From a virus: DNA of 24,825 nt. Both the position numbers and the translations under genes were made by a program. Shown piece after piece: positions 7,405 to 13,786 of this stretch (the first letter of the stretch is position 1; each line of letters starts with the position of its first letter). Below the pieces are notes generated by a model. It was not told where the DNA came from and searched no databases. It was given only the letters and a program-made list of their open reading frames with translations. The DNA is taken from positions 1 through 24,825 of IMG/VR virus record IMGVR_UViG_3300031673_000452; one strand, 5' to 3'.

Positions 7405-8199
7405 TTATTTTGGAAATGTCCTCATATTCTTCCCTAGTAATTTTTCTCTAGCCATTCTCTTTAGAAGTAGTTTCTTCCATATATCATTTACTTCTTTTCC
7501 GTATTGTTTTGTACTATTCCATGTTCCATATATAGGTGGATATAATTCCATAACATCCAGTAAAGTCATTTTATTCCATTGTGCTGTAGTGTATTGCTGT
7601 TTTAATGCTTTAATACCATGAATTTGTGCGTCTATTTCAAAATGAGTCATATTAACATCTTCTTTTCCTAATTTAAGAATACTTGGATCATTATATTCTT
7701 TTGCCAAATCTACTATTTTTTCTATATGGCTATTATGCAGTACATCATTCATCCAATGTGATAGTTCATGAGCTATTGTTGCTTTCATTTTATTTGGTGA
7801 TGTTTCACTATTAAATCTTCTTATTTCTTCTTTACGTAAAACGTCCGTACTTCCTAATCTTAATATATCTAATACCATAGGGTTAAATGTTAAATTTATT
7901 CTATTATCTGATGGTATATATGCTGGAGATGGAAATACACCAGCATGTATTTTTATTGGTTTTATAGCATGAGCCGCTCTAGCTGATTTAGAAGTCAATC
8001 TACTACTATCCATTGATTGTCTGGAATATCCCATTCCTTTTAATGATCCTTGTATAATTTCCGCTGGTGGATATTCTCCTCTTTTTAATTCATCTATAAA
8101 ACCAGAAAAAAGAACATCATAAACTAATTGAACATCTTTTTTAATGTTAAATGTCTTTTCAAGTAATAGTTCTTCTTTTAAATATCTTTTAAGTCTCAT
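7405..8199 (-). CDS. HExxH zinc metallopeptidase-like protein with capsid-targeting-like N-terminus
   Basis: A 264-residue protein starting MRLKRYLKE then ELLLE. Residues 142-150 read IAHELSHWM, an HExxH zinc-peptidase motif (His144, Glu145, His148). A further FEIDAQIHG at about 187-195 offers Glu188 as the third zinc ligand, as in gluzincins with a downstream ExxA. No signal peptide or transmembrane helix is seen. The catalytic residues are all present, so activity is plausible; the substrate is unknown. Its ribosome site is weak and the gene follows the neck gene by 2 nt, so translation may be coupled. It could process virion proteins or, if packaged and injected, host proteins. Confidence 0.8.
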   Translation of the reverse strand: MRLKRYLKEELLLEKTFNIKKDVQLVYDVLFSGFIDELKRGEYPPAEIIQGSLKGMGYSRQSMDSSRLTSKSARAAHAIKPIKIHAGVFPSPAYIPSDNRINLTFNPMVLDILRLGSTDVLRKEEIRRFNSETSPNKMKATIAHELSHWMNDVLHNSHIEKIVDLAKEYNDPSILKLGKEDVNMTHFEIDAQIHGIKALKQQYTTAQWNKMTLLDVMELYPPIYGTWNSTKQYGKEVNDIWKKLLLKRMAREKLLGKNMRTFPK

Positions 8200-8201
8200 A
8201 T

Positions 8202-8861
8202 TTAATATCCGTAAATTTTTGTATCTATATCAATGCTCTTATCATAGTCAAAAATTTCATCACTTTCTTCTTCTAATTCTTTATTATCTCCGTATGCAGT
8301 TAATGGAGTAGTAGTGGTATCTAAATCAATTGGTGGACTTGGATCTCTATTAAATCTTGAGATCTTTTCCGCTGATTCTGATTCTTCGCTGAATCTATAA
8401 GGTTTAAGTACAAACCCCCAAATCATTTTTTTCAATTGGAATATCTTCTCTTCTTCTTCTACGTCTGCTATTTCATATGCTCTATTATTCCATACAGTAA
8501 TTATAGCATCTCCAGGCTTCGGATGATATCCACTACCACTAACATCTCTAGTAAAAGTTAACTTAGGTATAGATGCAAATGAGATTGACTCTTCCGAATA
8601 GACACCAAATCCAGTAGTTAAAGTAGGCTCTTCTGTAGGCTCATATATTAACTTTGTTGTTTTTGGATCTAAATACCTTGTACGTGTGGATTCACCATAG
8701 AAGTAATCTTTTTTTACTCCTTCATCTCTTATATAATATAGACATTGTATACCTGAAATATCCGTAAACTCTACTATTACGGATTCGAATAAATCATGTT
8801 CTACATTATCTTGTAACTGGTGTAGATCCCACTTTGGTCTTATTAATTTACCTGATTTCAT
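8202..8861 (-). CDS. Neck protein, T4 gp14-like
   Basis: A 219-residue protein resembling gp14 neck proteins of T4-like phages (T4 gp14 is 256 residues), which close the portal and accept the tail. Supporting stretches are an N-terminal HDLFESVIVEFTDISGIQCLYY, then DYFYGEST, FGVYSEESISFASIPKL, HPKPGDAIITVWNNRAYEIADVE and an EKIFQLKK segment, in the family order. The C-terminal 50 residues are acidic and low in complexity. It overlaps the preceding gene by ATGA. It is two genes downstream of the gp13-like gene, as expected for a neck module. Assignment rests on recalled family pattern. Confidence 0.72.
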   Translation of the reverse strand: MKSGKLIRPKWDLHQLQDNVEHDLFESVIVEFTDISGIQCLYYIRDEGVKKDYFYGESTRTRYLDPKTTKLIYEPTEEPTLTTGFGVYSEESISFASIPKLTFTRDVSGSGYHPKPGDAIITVWNNRAYEIADVEEEEKIFQLKKMIWGFVLKPYRFSEESESAEKISRFNRDPSPPIDLDTTTTPLTAYGDNKELEEESDEIFDYDKSIDIDTKIYGY

Positions 8862-9238
8862 TTTCCTTCTATAAGCTTCTTTTGAGTTGACATGACTAGC
8901 GAAAGAGCTTCTTCTAATAGATTTACTCTTTTCTCAAGCTTTTCATAATCACTATTATTTTGCACTCTAACATTCGGATTGTTGTTCTGCATTTTATTGT
9001 TTTTCATTTCATTGATTCTTTGTTGCATCTCAGAATCGAATTGACTATAATCAGTAACGGCTTCATCCTGAAAATTATCTCTCTTTACTTGTTCACCTAA
9101 CGGAGCCGCTGGTCTGTCTACCGCTCCCTCAATTTGTGATACATCTGGTTGTGGTTGTGATATATGAATAGGTTTATAAGCACTTCCATCTGCAAACATT
9201 TGTTCGTATTTCTCTAGAATTTTACTATGCTCTGACAT
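8858..9238 (-). CDS. Unknown protein with C-terminal coiled coil (126 aa)
   Basis: No family recognised. The N-terminal half is Gln/Pro/Asp-rich and probably disordered (QPQPDVSQIEGAVDRPAAPL). The centre is very Asn-rich. The last 35 residues (KLEKRVNLLEEALSLVMSTQK) form a heptad-like coiled coil. A strong AAGGAGGAGG site precedes the ATG. It sits between the DUF5661-like gene and the gp14-like gene, so a role in head or neck assembly is possible, but this is only from position. Confidence 0.75.
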   Translation of the reverse strand: MSEHSKILEKYEQMFADGSAYKPIHISQPQPDVSQIEGAVDRPAAPLGEQVKRDNFQDEAVTDYSQFDSEMQQRINEMKNNKMQNNNPNVRVQNNSDYEKLEKRVNLLEEALSLVMSTQKKLIEGK

Positions 9239-9264
9239 ATTATTTTTCCTCCTCCTTGACCAAA

Positions 9265-9654
9265 CTATTTTTTTTCTGCTTCTTTTTCCATTTTAATTAA
9301 TCTTGTGTAGTAATCTGGAAATTCTGCTAAATGGTCTATAGCAACTCTTTTAGCAATTGCTTTATTTCTAGTATGTTCCATTTCTACTTTAATTCCCATA
9401 GCTAATTCTTTATTATCTGCATCTTTTTCTGTAAATTTTTTCTCTTTAGCTCTACCTCTTCCCAACATAGATCCTAATATAGAGTAGATATATGCTTCAA
9501 ATTTATGTGCATCAATACCTAGCTTCTCCGCAAGATCATGTATATCATCATCTGGTGGACTTGGGTTGTCTGCGAAAAAATCCATGATAGCAGTATATAT
9601 TTTATCATCCTTCTCTGATCCCTCTGTTATAAATTCTCTAAATGATCTATTCAT
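9265..9654 (-). CDS. DUF5661-like phage protein with capsid-targeting-like N-terminus
   Basis: A 129-residue protein. The N-terminus MNRSFREFITE then GSE is the copy closest to the T4 internal-protein sequence MKTYQEFIAE, including the F-I-x-E ending. The C-terminal half has ELAMGIKVEMEHTRNKAIAK and AIDHLAEFPDYYTRL, which matches my recollection of DUF5661, a small phage-associated domain of unknown function (E-H-T and D-H-L-x-E-x-P-D-Y-Y). A GGGAGGA site precedes the ATG. It lies between the gp13-like and 126-residue genes. Confidence 0.78.
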   Translation of the reverse strand: MNRSFREFITEGSEKDDKIYTAIMDFFADNPSPPDDDIHDLAEKLGIDAHKFEAYIYSILGSMLGRGRAKEKKFTEKDADNKELAMGIKVEMEHTRNKAIAKRVAIDHLAEFPDYYTRLIKMEKEAEKK

Positions 9655-9666
9655 ATTTATCCTCCC

Positions 9667-10575
9667 TTAACCCCAAAATATGGGATATCCTTCCCATACT
9701 TCCTCTAATCTTAAAGTTTCTTCAAGTGCGGCTTTTTCTTCTTTCCCTTCTGATACTAATTCCGCTCCATCTAAGTCAATTCCAGCATTACCGATAGAAG
9801 TAAATCCAGCAAACTTACTTCTGATCCTACCTAAAATTATTTTACACTCCGCAAGCGCATAGTCAAATATCCAATCAGAAACGAAAAAATTTTCATTTTG
9901 ATTTCCACTACGCAAGCTATTTTCTCTTCTCTTCCAAGGGTCTGCTATATGATTATTAGTTTCCATACCTGAATAATGACTACCTTCTATCATAAAACTT
10001 CTTACAAGTATGAATCCTGGAGAATCTACAGTAGTAGTAACAAGAGTTCCATCACATTCTCTTCCACTTACAGGAATTTCCATAGAATTACCACACGGAG
10101 GAGGTGGATGTACCTCTAATTGATTAGTATATGGATGATATTTATAGTTATATGCAGTTGGAGTATACCTATCTATTGTTTTTAAATAATCCAAAGATAA
10201 ATGATAACTCACAAAACTATAGTTATATCCTCCAGTAGCCCATATCCAATTATACATACCTCTATTGAATAAGTAGTTATCTATGGTAAAAAGTGTATTT
10301 ACTCCTCCCCATGCCGCTCCTCTATCGTCATAATCCACTATGGTTACTACTCCTACTGGTAGATCATAAAATGCCTTTCCAGCGGAAAGTAAAACTGTGA
10401 AAAATGTTTCAGCGGTAGCTTGTCCTGCCGCCCATTTAATCCATTTGTCTCTAGCATAATCAATAGCATCAAAGATTTGTTGAGGATCAAGTTCCACCTT
10501 TATTACTGGATATCCCAATCTTCTTTTTAACCTTTCAGCTAAATCTGTTTTCGATTGCCTAATGTCTAGTGCCAT
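9667..10575 (-). CDS. Neck protein, T4 gp13-like
   Basis: A 302-residue protein (T4 gp13 is 309). Its N-terminal region LKRRLGYPVIKVELDPQQIFDAIDYARDKWIKW follows the gp13 pattern of RLG-x-P-V-I, an acidic beta strand, QI-x-DAID and a helix. The middle is rich in aromatic residues (NYLFNRGMYNWIWATGGYNY). The later part has DWIFDYALAECKIILGRIRSKF, a long helix typical of these connector proteins. gp13 and gp14 in T4 form the neck that seals the filled head. It is the second gene after the late promoter at 10761 and overlaps the stop of the 50-residue gene (TAATG). Confidence 0.78.
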   Translation of the reverse strand: MALDIRQSKTDLAERLKRRLGYPVIKVELDPQQIFDAIDYARDKWIKWAAGQATAETFFTVLLSAGKAFYDLPVGVVTIVDYDDRGAAWGGVNTLFTIDNYLFNRGMYNWIWATGGYNYSFVSYHLSLDYLKTIDRYTPTAYNYKYHPYTNQLEVHPPPPCGNSMEIPVSGRECDGTLVTTTVDSPGFILVRSFMIEGSHYSGMETNNHIADPWKRRENSLRSGNQNENFFVSDWIFDYALAECKIILGRIRSKFAGFTSIGNAGIDLDGAELVSEGKEEKAALEETLRLEEVWEGYPIFWG

Positions 10576-10727
10576 TATTTTTTTCCTTTTAATTGATCCT
10601 TTTCTTTTTTGGTAAGCATGGAAGTAGATAGATATCCATGTTCTTTCTTTTTCTTTTCAATTTTATGTTTAAGAAGTGATTTTACTTCTGCCTTTTCAAA
10701 TACTTCTAGCTTTTTTGTTATATCCAT
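10575..10727 (-). CDS. 50-residue Lys-rich protein, first gene of the late structural operon
   Basis: A short frame starting MDITKKLEVFEKAEVKSLL and ending KEKDQLKGKK. It is helical and about one third Lys plus Glu, with no known family. An AAGGA site lies 8 nt before the ATG. The TAA overlaps the ATG of the gp13-like gene, which implies coupled translation. A perfect late promoter is 34 nt upstream of the start. These signals make it a likely real gene that leads the neck-to-tail operon. Confidence 0.65.
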   Translation of the reverse strand: MDITKKLEVFEKAEVKSLLKHKIEKKKKEHGYLSTSMLTKKEKDQLKGKK

Positions 10728-10760
10728 TATTTTTTCCTTTAAGTTATACTCTTCCTATAT

Positions 10761-10768
10761 TATTTATA
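10761..10768 (-). promoter_or_regulatory. T4-type late promoter of the neck-tail operon
   Basis: An exact TATAAATA on the minus strand in the 46-bp gap between the terL stop and the 50-residue gene. It can serve all genes from 10727 down to 1944, which have no other intergenic late octamer. Confidence 0.72.
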
Positions 10769-10773
10769 TATTT

Positions 10774-12324
10774 TTAATCCCAAAGTGATGATTTTGTTAA
10801 CCAACTCCAATCATCTATATCATCTTCTACATCTGATAAGATACCCCATGCATCATTTTCATCCATCTGACCATCTTTAAATTTCCAATCTTCGTTTAGT
10901 ATATTCATCTGGAAGAGATAAGTAGCCCAAAATAAAGCACAAACTAAATCATCTGGTTTGTCTTTACCGAAAAATTTATTCTTCTCTTCTATAAATGATC
11001 CTAATTCCTCAATGGTTTCCTTATCAACTAATCTTACACTACCATCTTCTATTAACTTCTTCATTAGAAGTACTGCTTTTGGTTTAGTATCTTTCTGTGA
11101 GCGCACACCAAGGCTTTTCTCCTTGCTACCTGAATTGACTAGGTTCTCATTTTCGAATGTCCACCATAACTGACTAATAACAGCGGCTCCTTCTCCATTG
11201 TTTTCACACATAATATAGGCATTATTGTAGTAATATGATAGCTTATTAATGATTTGTGAGAATTCATAGACATCTGTTAAGTTATTTTCGAATACTCCTA
11301 CTTGAATTAGTTCTACAGGATTTACCGATTCTACCTTTAGTATTTGGATACCAGAACTATTTTCCCCTGTACCTTTGGCTGGATCTACTCCCATAACATA
11401 CTTAGCTCCTTCTCTTGGTTTCTCCCATAATCTAAGTCTATCTTGTAGATCATAGTAAACGGGTTCGCTATACATACTCATTAAGGTTCTAAGGCACTCT
11501 GGATGAATGACTGTATTAGTAGATCCTAAAAATTTACAAGCGTATTCCTGATTGAACGCTTGTGTACCCATATTAGCAATTTCTTGTTTAGCCCATTCCT
11601 TATCACGCCCTGGAACCTTATCCCATATGACTTTATAAGGTTTGAAGAAATTGTCTCCTACCTGTGCTTGTGTCCATAGTCTATGAAAGATATTGAACAT
11701 ACCATTAGGAGTAGAAATAATTATCAGCTTTGATTTTTTTGAGGAAGATATTGTAGGATAATTTGCCGCCCAAAACTCTTCTGCTTGATTACTAGGCACA
11801 AAAGCAAATTCGTCACAAATAACCATATTCATAGGCCACCCTCTAAAGGCATCAGAGGTAGTAGCGGAGATGATCATGTTTGTTCCATTATCGAAATGTA
11901 CAGAAGTCTTTTGATATTCCGTCACTCCAGGCTTCAACCATACTGGAAGACCTTCATACATTCTTTTGATTGTATCTAGGATTCTTTTAGCGGATGTTTC
12001 TTTATTGGATACTATTCCTACATTTTTATTTGCATGGAAGATAGCATACCAAAGAGCAAAAATAGCTACTATTGTAGTCTTGCCAGATTGTCTAGCCCAT
12101 AGCCCTACAAAAAATCTATTCTTATTAAGTAAGTCAATTGTTTCTAATTGATATTTGTATGGAGCAAAAAGTATTTCTCCATGATCTAATGTAACAATTT
12201 TAATGTAATGAGTAGCAAAATGAAGAATATCTTCTTTGCATTTCATTAACTCCGATATATGTTCTGGAGTATATTCAAATTCCTCATTAGGACGTTTTAC
12301 ATAATCATCATATCGTATAGCCAT
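10774..12324 (-). CDS. terL: Terminase large subunit, T4 gp17-like
   Basis: The ATPase-nuclease motor that packages DNA into the prohead. With the ATG at 12324 it has 516 residues. Motifs appear in order: adenine/Q-type YKYQLETIDLL, Walker A ARQSGKTT (about 77-84), Walker B MVICDEFAFV (DE at 171-172) and coupling motif STPNG (about 204-208). A RNase H-like nuclease domain follows, with GVDPAKGTG (Asp about 314), CENNGEG (Glu about 374) and a late DDLVCALFWA. T4 gp17 is longer (610) mainly outside these motifs. A GTG at 12336 gives four more residues, but that codon lies inside the upstream hairpin; the ATG sits right after a GGGG-T6 stretch. Its own late promoter is 31 nt upstream. Confidence 0.96.
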   Translation of the reverse strand: MAIRYDDYVKRPNEEFEYTPEHISELMKCKEDILHFATHYIKIVTLDHGEILFAPYKYQLETIDLLNKNRFFVGLWARQSGKTTIVAIFALWYAIFHANKNVGIVSNKETSAKRILDTIKRMYEGLPVWLKPGVTEYQKTSVHFDNGTNMIISATTSDAFRGWPMNMVICDEFAFVPSNQAEEFWAANYPTISSSKKSKLIIISTPNGMFNIFHRLWTQAQVGDNFFKPYKVIWDKVPGRDKEWAKQEIANMGTQAFNQEYACKFLGSTNTVIHPECLRTLMSMYSEPVYYDLQDRLRLWEKPREGAKYVMGVDPAKGTGENSSGIQILKVESVNPVELIQVGVFENNLTDVYEFSQIINKLSYYYNNAYIMCENNGEGAAVISQLWWTFENENLVNSGSKEKSLGVRSQKDTKPKAVLLMKKLIEDGSVRLVDKETIEELGSFIEEKNKFFGKDKPDDLVCALFWATYLFQMNILNEDWKFKDGQMDENDAWGILSDVEDDIDDWSWLTKSSLWD

Positions 12325-12330
12325 AAAAAA

Positions 12331-12375
12331 CCCCACATAATTATTTACTATACTTATTTATATAATTATGTGAGG
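12331..12375 (-). terminator. Hairpin terminator of the accessory operon, overlapping the terL leader
   Basis: Two 14-nt arms (12331-12344 and 12362-12375) pair along their whole length in minus-strand RNA, with one G-U pair and a 17-nt loop. Six U residues follow, then directly the terL ATG. It starts about 20 nt after the stop of the 73-residue gene, so it looks like an intrinsic terminator for upstream transcripts. The AT-rich stem is only moderately stable. The 3' arm also contains the GGGG that could act as the terL ribosome site. Confidence 0.7.
12355..12362 (-). promoter_or_regulatory. T4-type late promoter of terL, inside the hairpin loop
   Basis: An exact TATAAATA on the minus strand, of which seven of eight bases lie in the loop of the terminator-like hairpin. 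Transcription from it would start near 12349, inside the loop, giving a leader of about 25 nt without the 5' arm of the hairpin. Confidence 0.75.
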
Positions 12376-12394
12376 TTATTTCGGAAAATTGCTA

Positions 12395-12616
12395 TTATTC
12401 TAATACAAGCCTAGCAACAAATTCCGTATTGTAGATATTCCAAAGATCTTTTTCAATACCAAAAGAATTACATGTTGTAGTGAATGAGTCTTTATCGTCT
12501 TTATCTATAGATATAACTAGTCTAAGATTAAATCCATAACTTATTCCCTCTATGATCGGAGGATCTATAGGTCTTACCCAATCTCCTATTTTTGGTTCGT
12601 AATCCATATTTTGCAT
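12395..12616 (-). CDS. Small unknown protein (73 aa), last gene of the accessory operon
   Basis: No family recognised. It starts MQNMDYEPKIGDWVRPIDPP and continues with GISYGFNLRLVISIDKDDKDSF. The 'KIGDWVRPI' start recalls small SH3-like beta-barrel proteins that begin with a 'GDWV' strand. The ATG at 12616 is chosen because a GGAGGAG site lies just upstream and the previous gene ends at 12618; an upstream in-frame ATG at 12655 would overlap that gene. The terminator-like hairpin follows the stop. Confidence 0.65.
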   Translation of the reverse strand: MQNMDYEPKIGDWVRPIDPPIIEGISYGFNLRLVISIDKDDKDSFTTTCNSFGIEKDLWNIYNTEFVARLVLE

Positions 12617-12617
12617 T

Positions 12618-12911
12618 TTATTTCTCCTCCTTCCTTTCAAACACATATGTTTCATGAAAATCTCTCTTTTGATATATCTTCACAGGCACATCCTTGATTA
12701 TATTATCTATATGTCTAGTGAATATCTTAATTCTCCCATCTTTAAATGTTAGAATAGTCCTATTTGAATGAGATAGAAAGCCACTATCCATCAAATATTC
12801 AACATTGACAATAGTTCCTTCCATTACTAAATTTCTTTTATCCTTATTGACTACACCACTAGTGATAAAAATTATTAGTAAGAATCCCCATCCTATAGCA
12901 CCAAATTTCAT
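12618..12911 (-). CDS. Membrane-anchored small protein (97 aa)
   Basis: The N-terminus has a single hydrophobic segment (GAIGWGFLLIIFITSGVV, residues 4-21) with no cysteine lipobox, so it is probably an uncleaved anchor or signal peptide. The remaining 75 residues are a basic, strand-rich domain (GTIVNVEYLMDSGFLS, then TILTFKDGRIKIFTR), plausibly a small beta barrel facing outward. It is preceded by GGAGGAG and lies just downstream of the tRNA-Trp gene. Phage accessory membrane proteins of this sort can act in superinfection exclusion, but nothing here proves it. Confidence 0.68.
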   Translation of the reverse strand: MKFGAIGWGFLLIIFITSGVVNKDKRNLVMEGTIVNVEYLMDSGFLSHSNRTILTFKDGRIKIFTRHIDNIIKDVPVKIYQKRDFHETYVFERKEEK

Positions 12912-12933
12912 TCTGCTCCTCCTTTTTTTTATT

Positions 12934-13007
12934 TGGCAGAGGTAGAAGGAATTGAACCCTCACAGCTTAGATTTGGAGTCTAGCTGGCTCAACCTACGCT
13001 TACCTCT
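12934..13007 (-). tRNA. tRNA-Trp (CCA anticodon)
   Basis: 74 nt with the 3' CCA encoded. A perfect 7-bp acceptor stem (AGAGGTA/TACCTCT), discriminator G as usual for Trp, T loop TTCAATT, and anticodon loop CTCCAAA giving CCA. The D arm is short and hard to draw as a normal 4-bp stem. The anticodon stem has a bulged A but is extended by 4 further pairs (CAGC/GCTG). The base is a good tRNA with a slightly unusual core. Confidence 0.88.
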
Positions 13008-13008
13008 A

Positions 13009-13086
13009 TGGAAGTGGTAGTGGGAATCGAACCCACGTTCCAAGCGTGAAAGGCTTGTATCCTTTGCCAATTTGGACTATACCACC
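13009..13086 (-). tRNA. tRNA-Glu (TTC anticodon)
   Basis: 78 nt with CCA encoded. Acceptor GGTGGTA/TACCACT (one G-U), D stem GTCC/GGAT with an 11-nt loop containing GG, anticodon arm CAAGC-CTTTCAC-GCTTG, T arm GTGGG-TTCGATT-CCCAC. All four arms are canonical. The discriminator is U rather than the usual G of bacterial tRNA-Glu. It lies directly between tRNA-Trp and a Cys-rich gene in the same transcript. Confidence 0.92.
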
Positions 13087-13296
13087 TTATTCTCCAAAGC
13101 TTTTTGAACTTACTTGTAGCCAAGTTTCATCTTCTCTAGCTATAATACAACGTCCTCTATTCTTACATTTTCTTCCTTGCTGATAAGCTTTACATTTACA
13201 CGTTGATATGCCTGTATCTACGAATCCTTTTTTCTGATCGTATCCCATATCATTATATACTTTTAATTCTCTACATGTTATAAATGTAATTCTCAT
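13087..13296 (-). CDS. Cys-rich mini-protein (69 aa)
   Basis: No family recognised. It contains TCKCKAYQQGRKCKNRGRC, with cysteines spaced CxC-(8)-C-(5)-C, which could bind zinc. An earlier ITCRE adds a fifth cysteine. It ends with a short WLQVSSKSF segment. The start overlaps the preceding stop by ATGA. It is the third of three consecutive Cys-rich mini-genes between tRNA-Thr and tRNA-Glu. Confidence 0.68.
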   Translation of the reverse strand: MRITFITCRELKVYNDMGYDQKKGFVDTGISTCKCKAYQQGRKCKNRGRCIIAREDETWLQVSSKSFGE

Positions 13297-13481
13297 AATA
13301 TTTCAAAATCCTCAGTTTTTAAGAACTCTTCATATTCTTCACAAAGACAATTACAAGCAAAAAGTTTACAAGTATAAGTATTTTCTTTATGTGGTTTAGC
13401 ATGAAAACATATTTTTTTAGGATTATCAAAATATCTACAATGATCTATTTTAGGACATAACATTAATCTAGTCAATTTCAA
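13293..13481 (-). CDS. Cys/His-rich mini-protein, CPKxDxC family copy 2 (62 aa)
   Basis: The sequence LCPKIDHC, then KICFHAKPH, then a C-rich LFACNCLCEEYEEF makes a probable zinc-binding protein. The layout LCPK-x-D-x-C ... C-x-H-x-x-PH matches that of the gene just upstream, so the two look like diverged tandem copies. The start used is a TTG at 13481 with an AGAGGA site very close to it. An ATG at 13463, four bases after the upstream stop, is a good alternative giving 56 residues and coupled translation. Function unknown. Confidence 0.6.
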   Translation of the reverse strand: MKLTRLMLCPKIDHCRYFDNPKKICFHAKPHKENTYTCKLFACNCLCEEYEEFLKTEDFEIL

Positions 13482-13692
13482 AGTCCTCTGGAAAGAATGT
13501 AATATCAGCGGCTAGTTCTTCCACACAAGAAGGACATTGAGATCCTTCATTGACTCTATGGTTCTGGTCACAAAATTTCTCAAACCCATGAGGTATTTTA
13601 TGGTGACAGTCCATAACACATTTATCCGATTTAGGACATAAATATAGTTTTACTTTTTTTACTTCTTCTTTTGATGGTGTATATTCCATCAT
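13468..13692 (-). CDS. Cys/His-rich mini-protein, CPKxDxC family copy 1 (74 aa)
   Basis: The N-terminal part is EVKKVKLYLCPKSDKC, followed by DCHHKIPHGFEKFC and a CPSCVEEL pair, so up to six cysteines and several histidines could hold zinc. It shares LCPKxDxC and the HxxPH element with the gene downstream. It overlaps that gene and starts next to tRNA-Thr. No known family. Such pairs are typical phage accessory proteins of unknown role. Confidence 0.68.
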   Translation of the reverse strand: MMEYTPSKEEVKKVKLYLCPKSDKCVMDCHHKIPHGFEKFCDQNHRVNEGSQCPSCVEELAADITFFPEDFEID

Positions 13693-13710
13693 TTTTTACC
13701 TTTAAAAAAA

Positions 13711-13786
13711 TGGAGCCGCTGGAGGGATTCAAACCCCCAACAATCTGATTACAGGTCAGCTACTCTATCGTTAGAGTTACAGCGGC
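13711..13786 (-). tRNA. tRNA-Thr (TGT anticodon) with unusual core bases
   Basis: 76 nt with CCA encoded. Perfect acceptor GCCGCTG/CAGCGGC, D stem ACTC/GAGT, anticodon stem CTGA/TCAG and T stem GGGGG/CCCTC. The loop CCTGTAA reads UGU (Thr). The same arm occurs in E. coli tRNA-Thr(UGU) except that nearly universal U33 is C here. The T loop is TTTGAAT, so C56 is U, and the D loop TAACGATA lacks the G18-G19 pair. The usual elbow contact G19-C56 is therefore missing. Confidence 0.78.
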
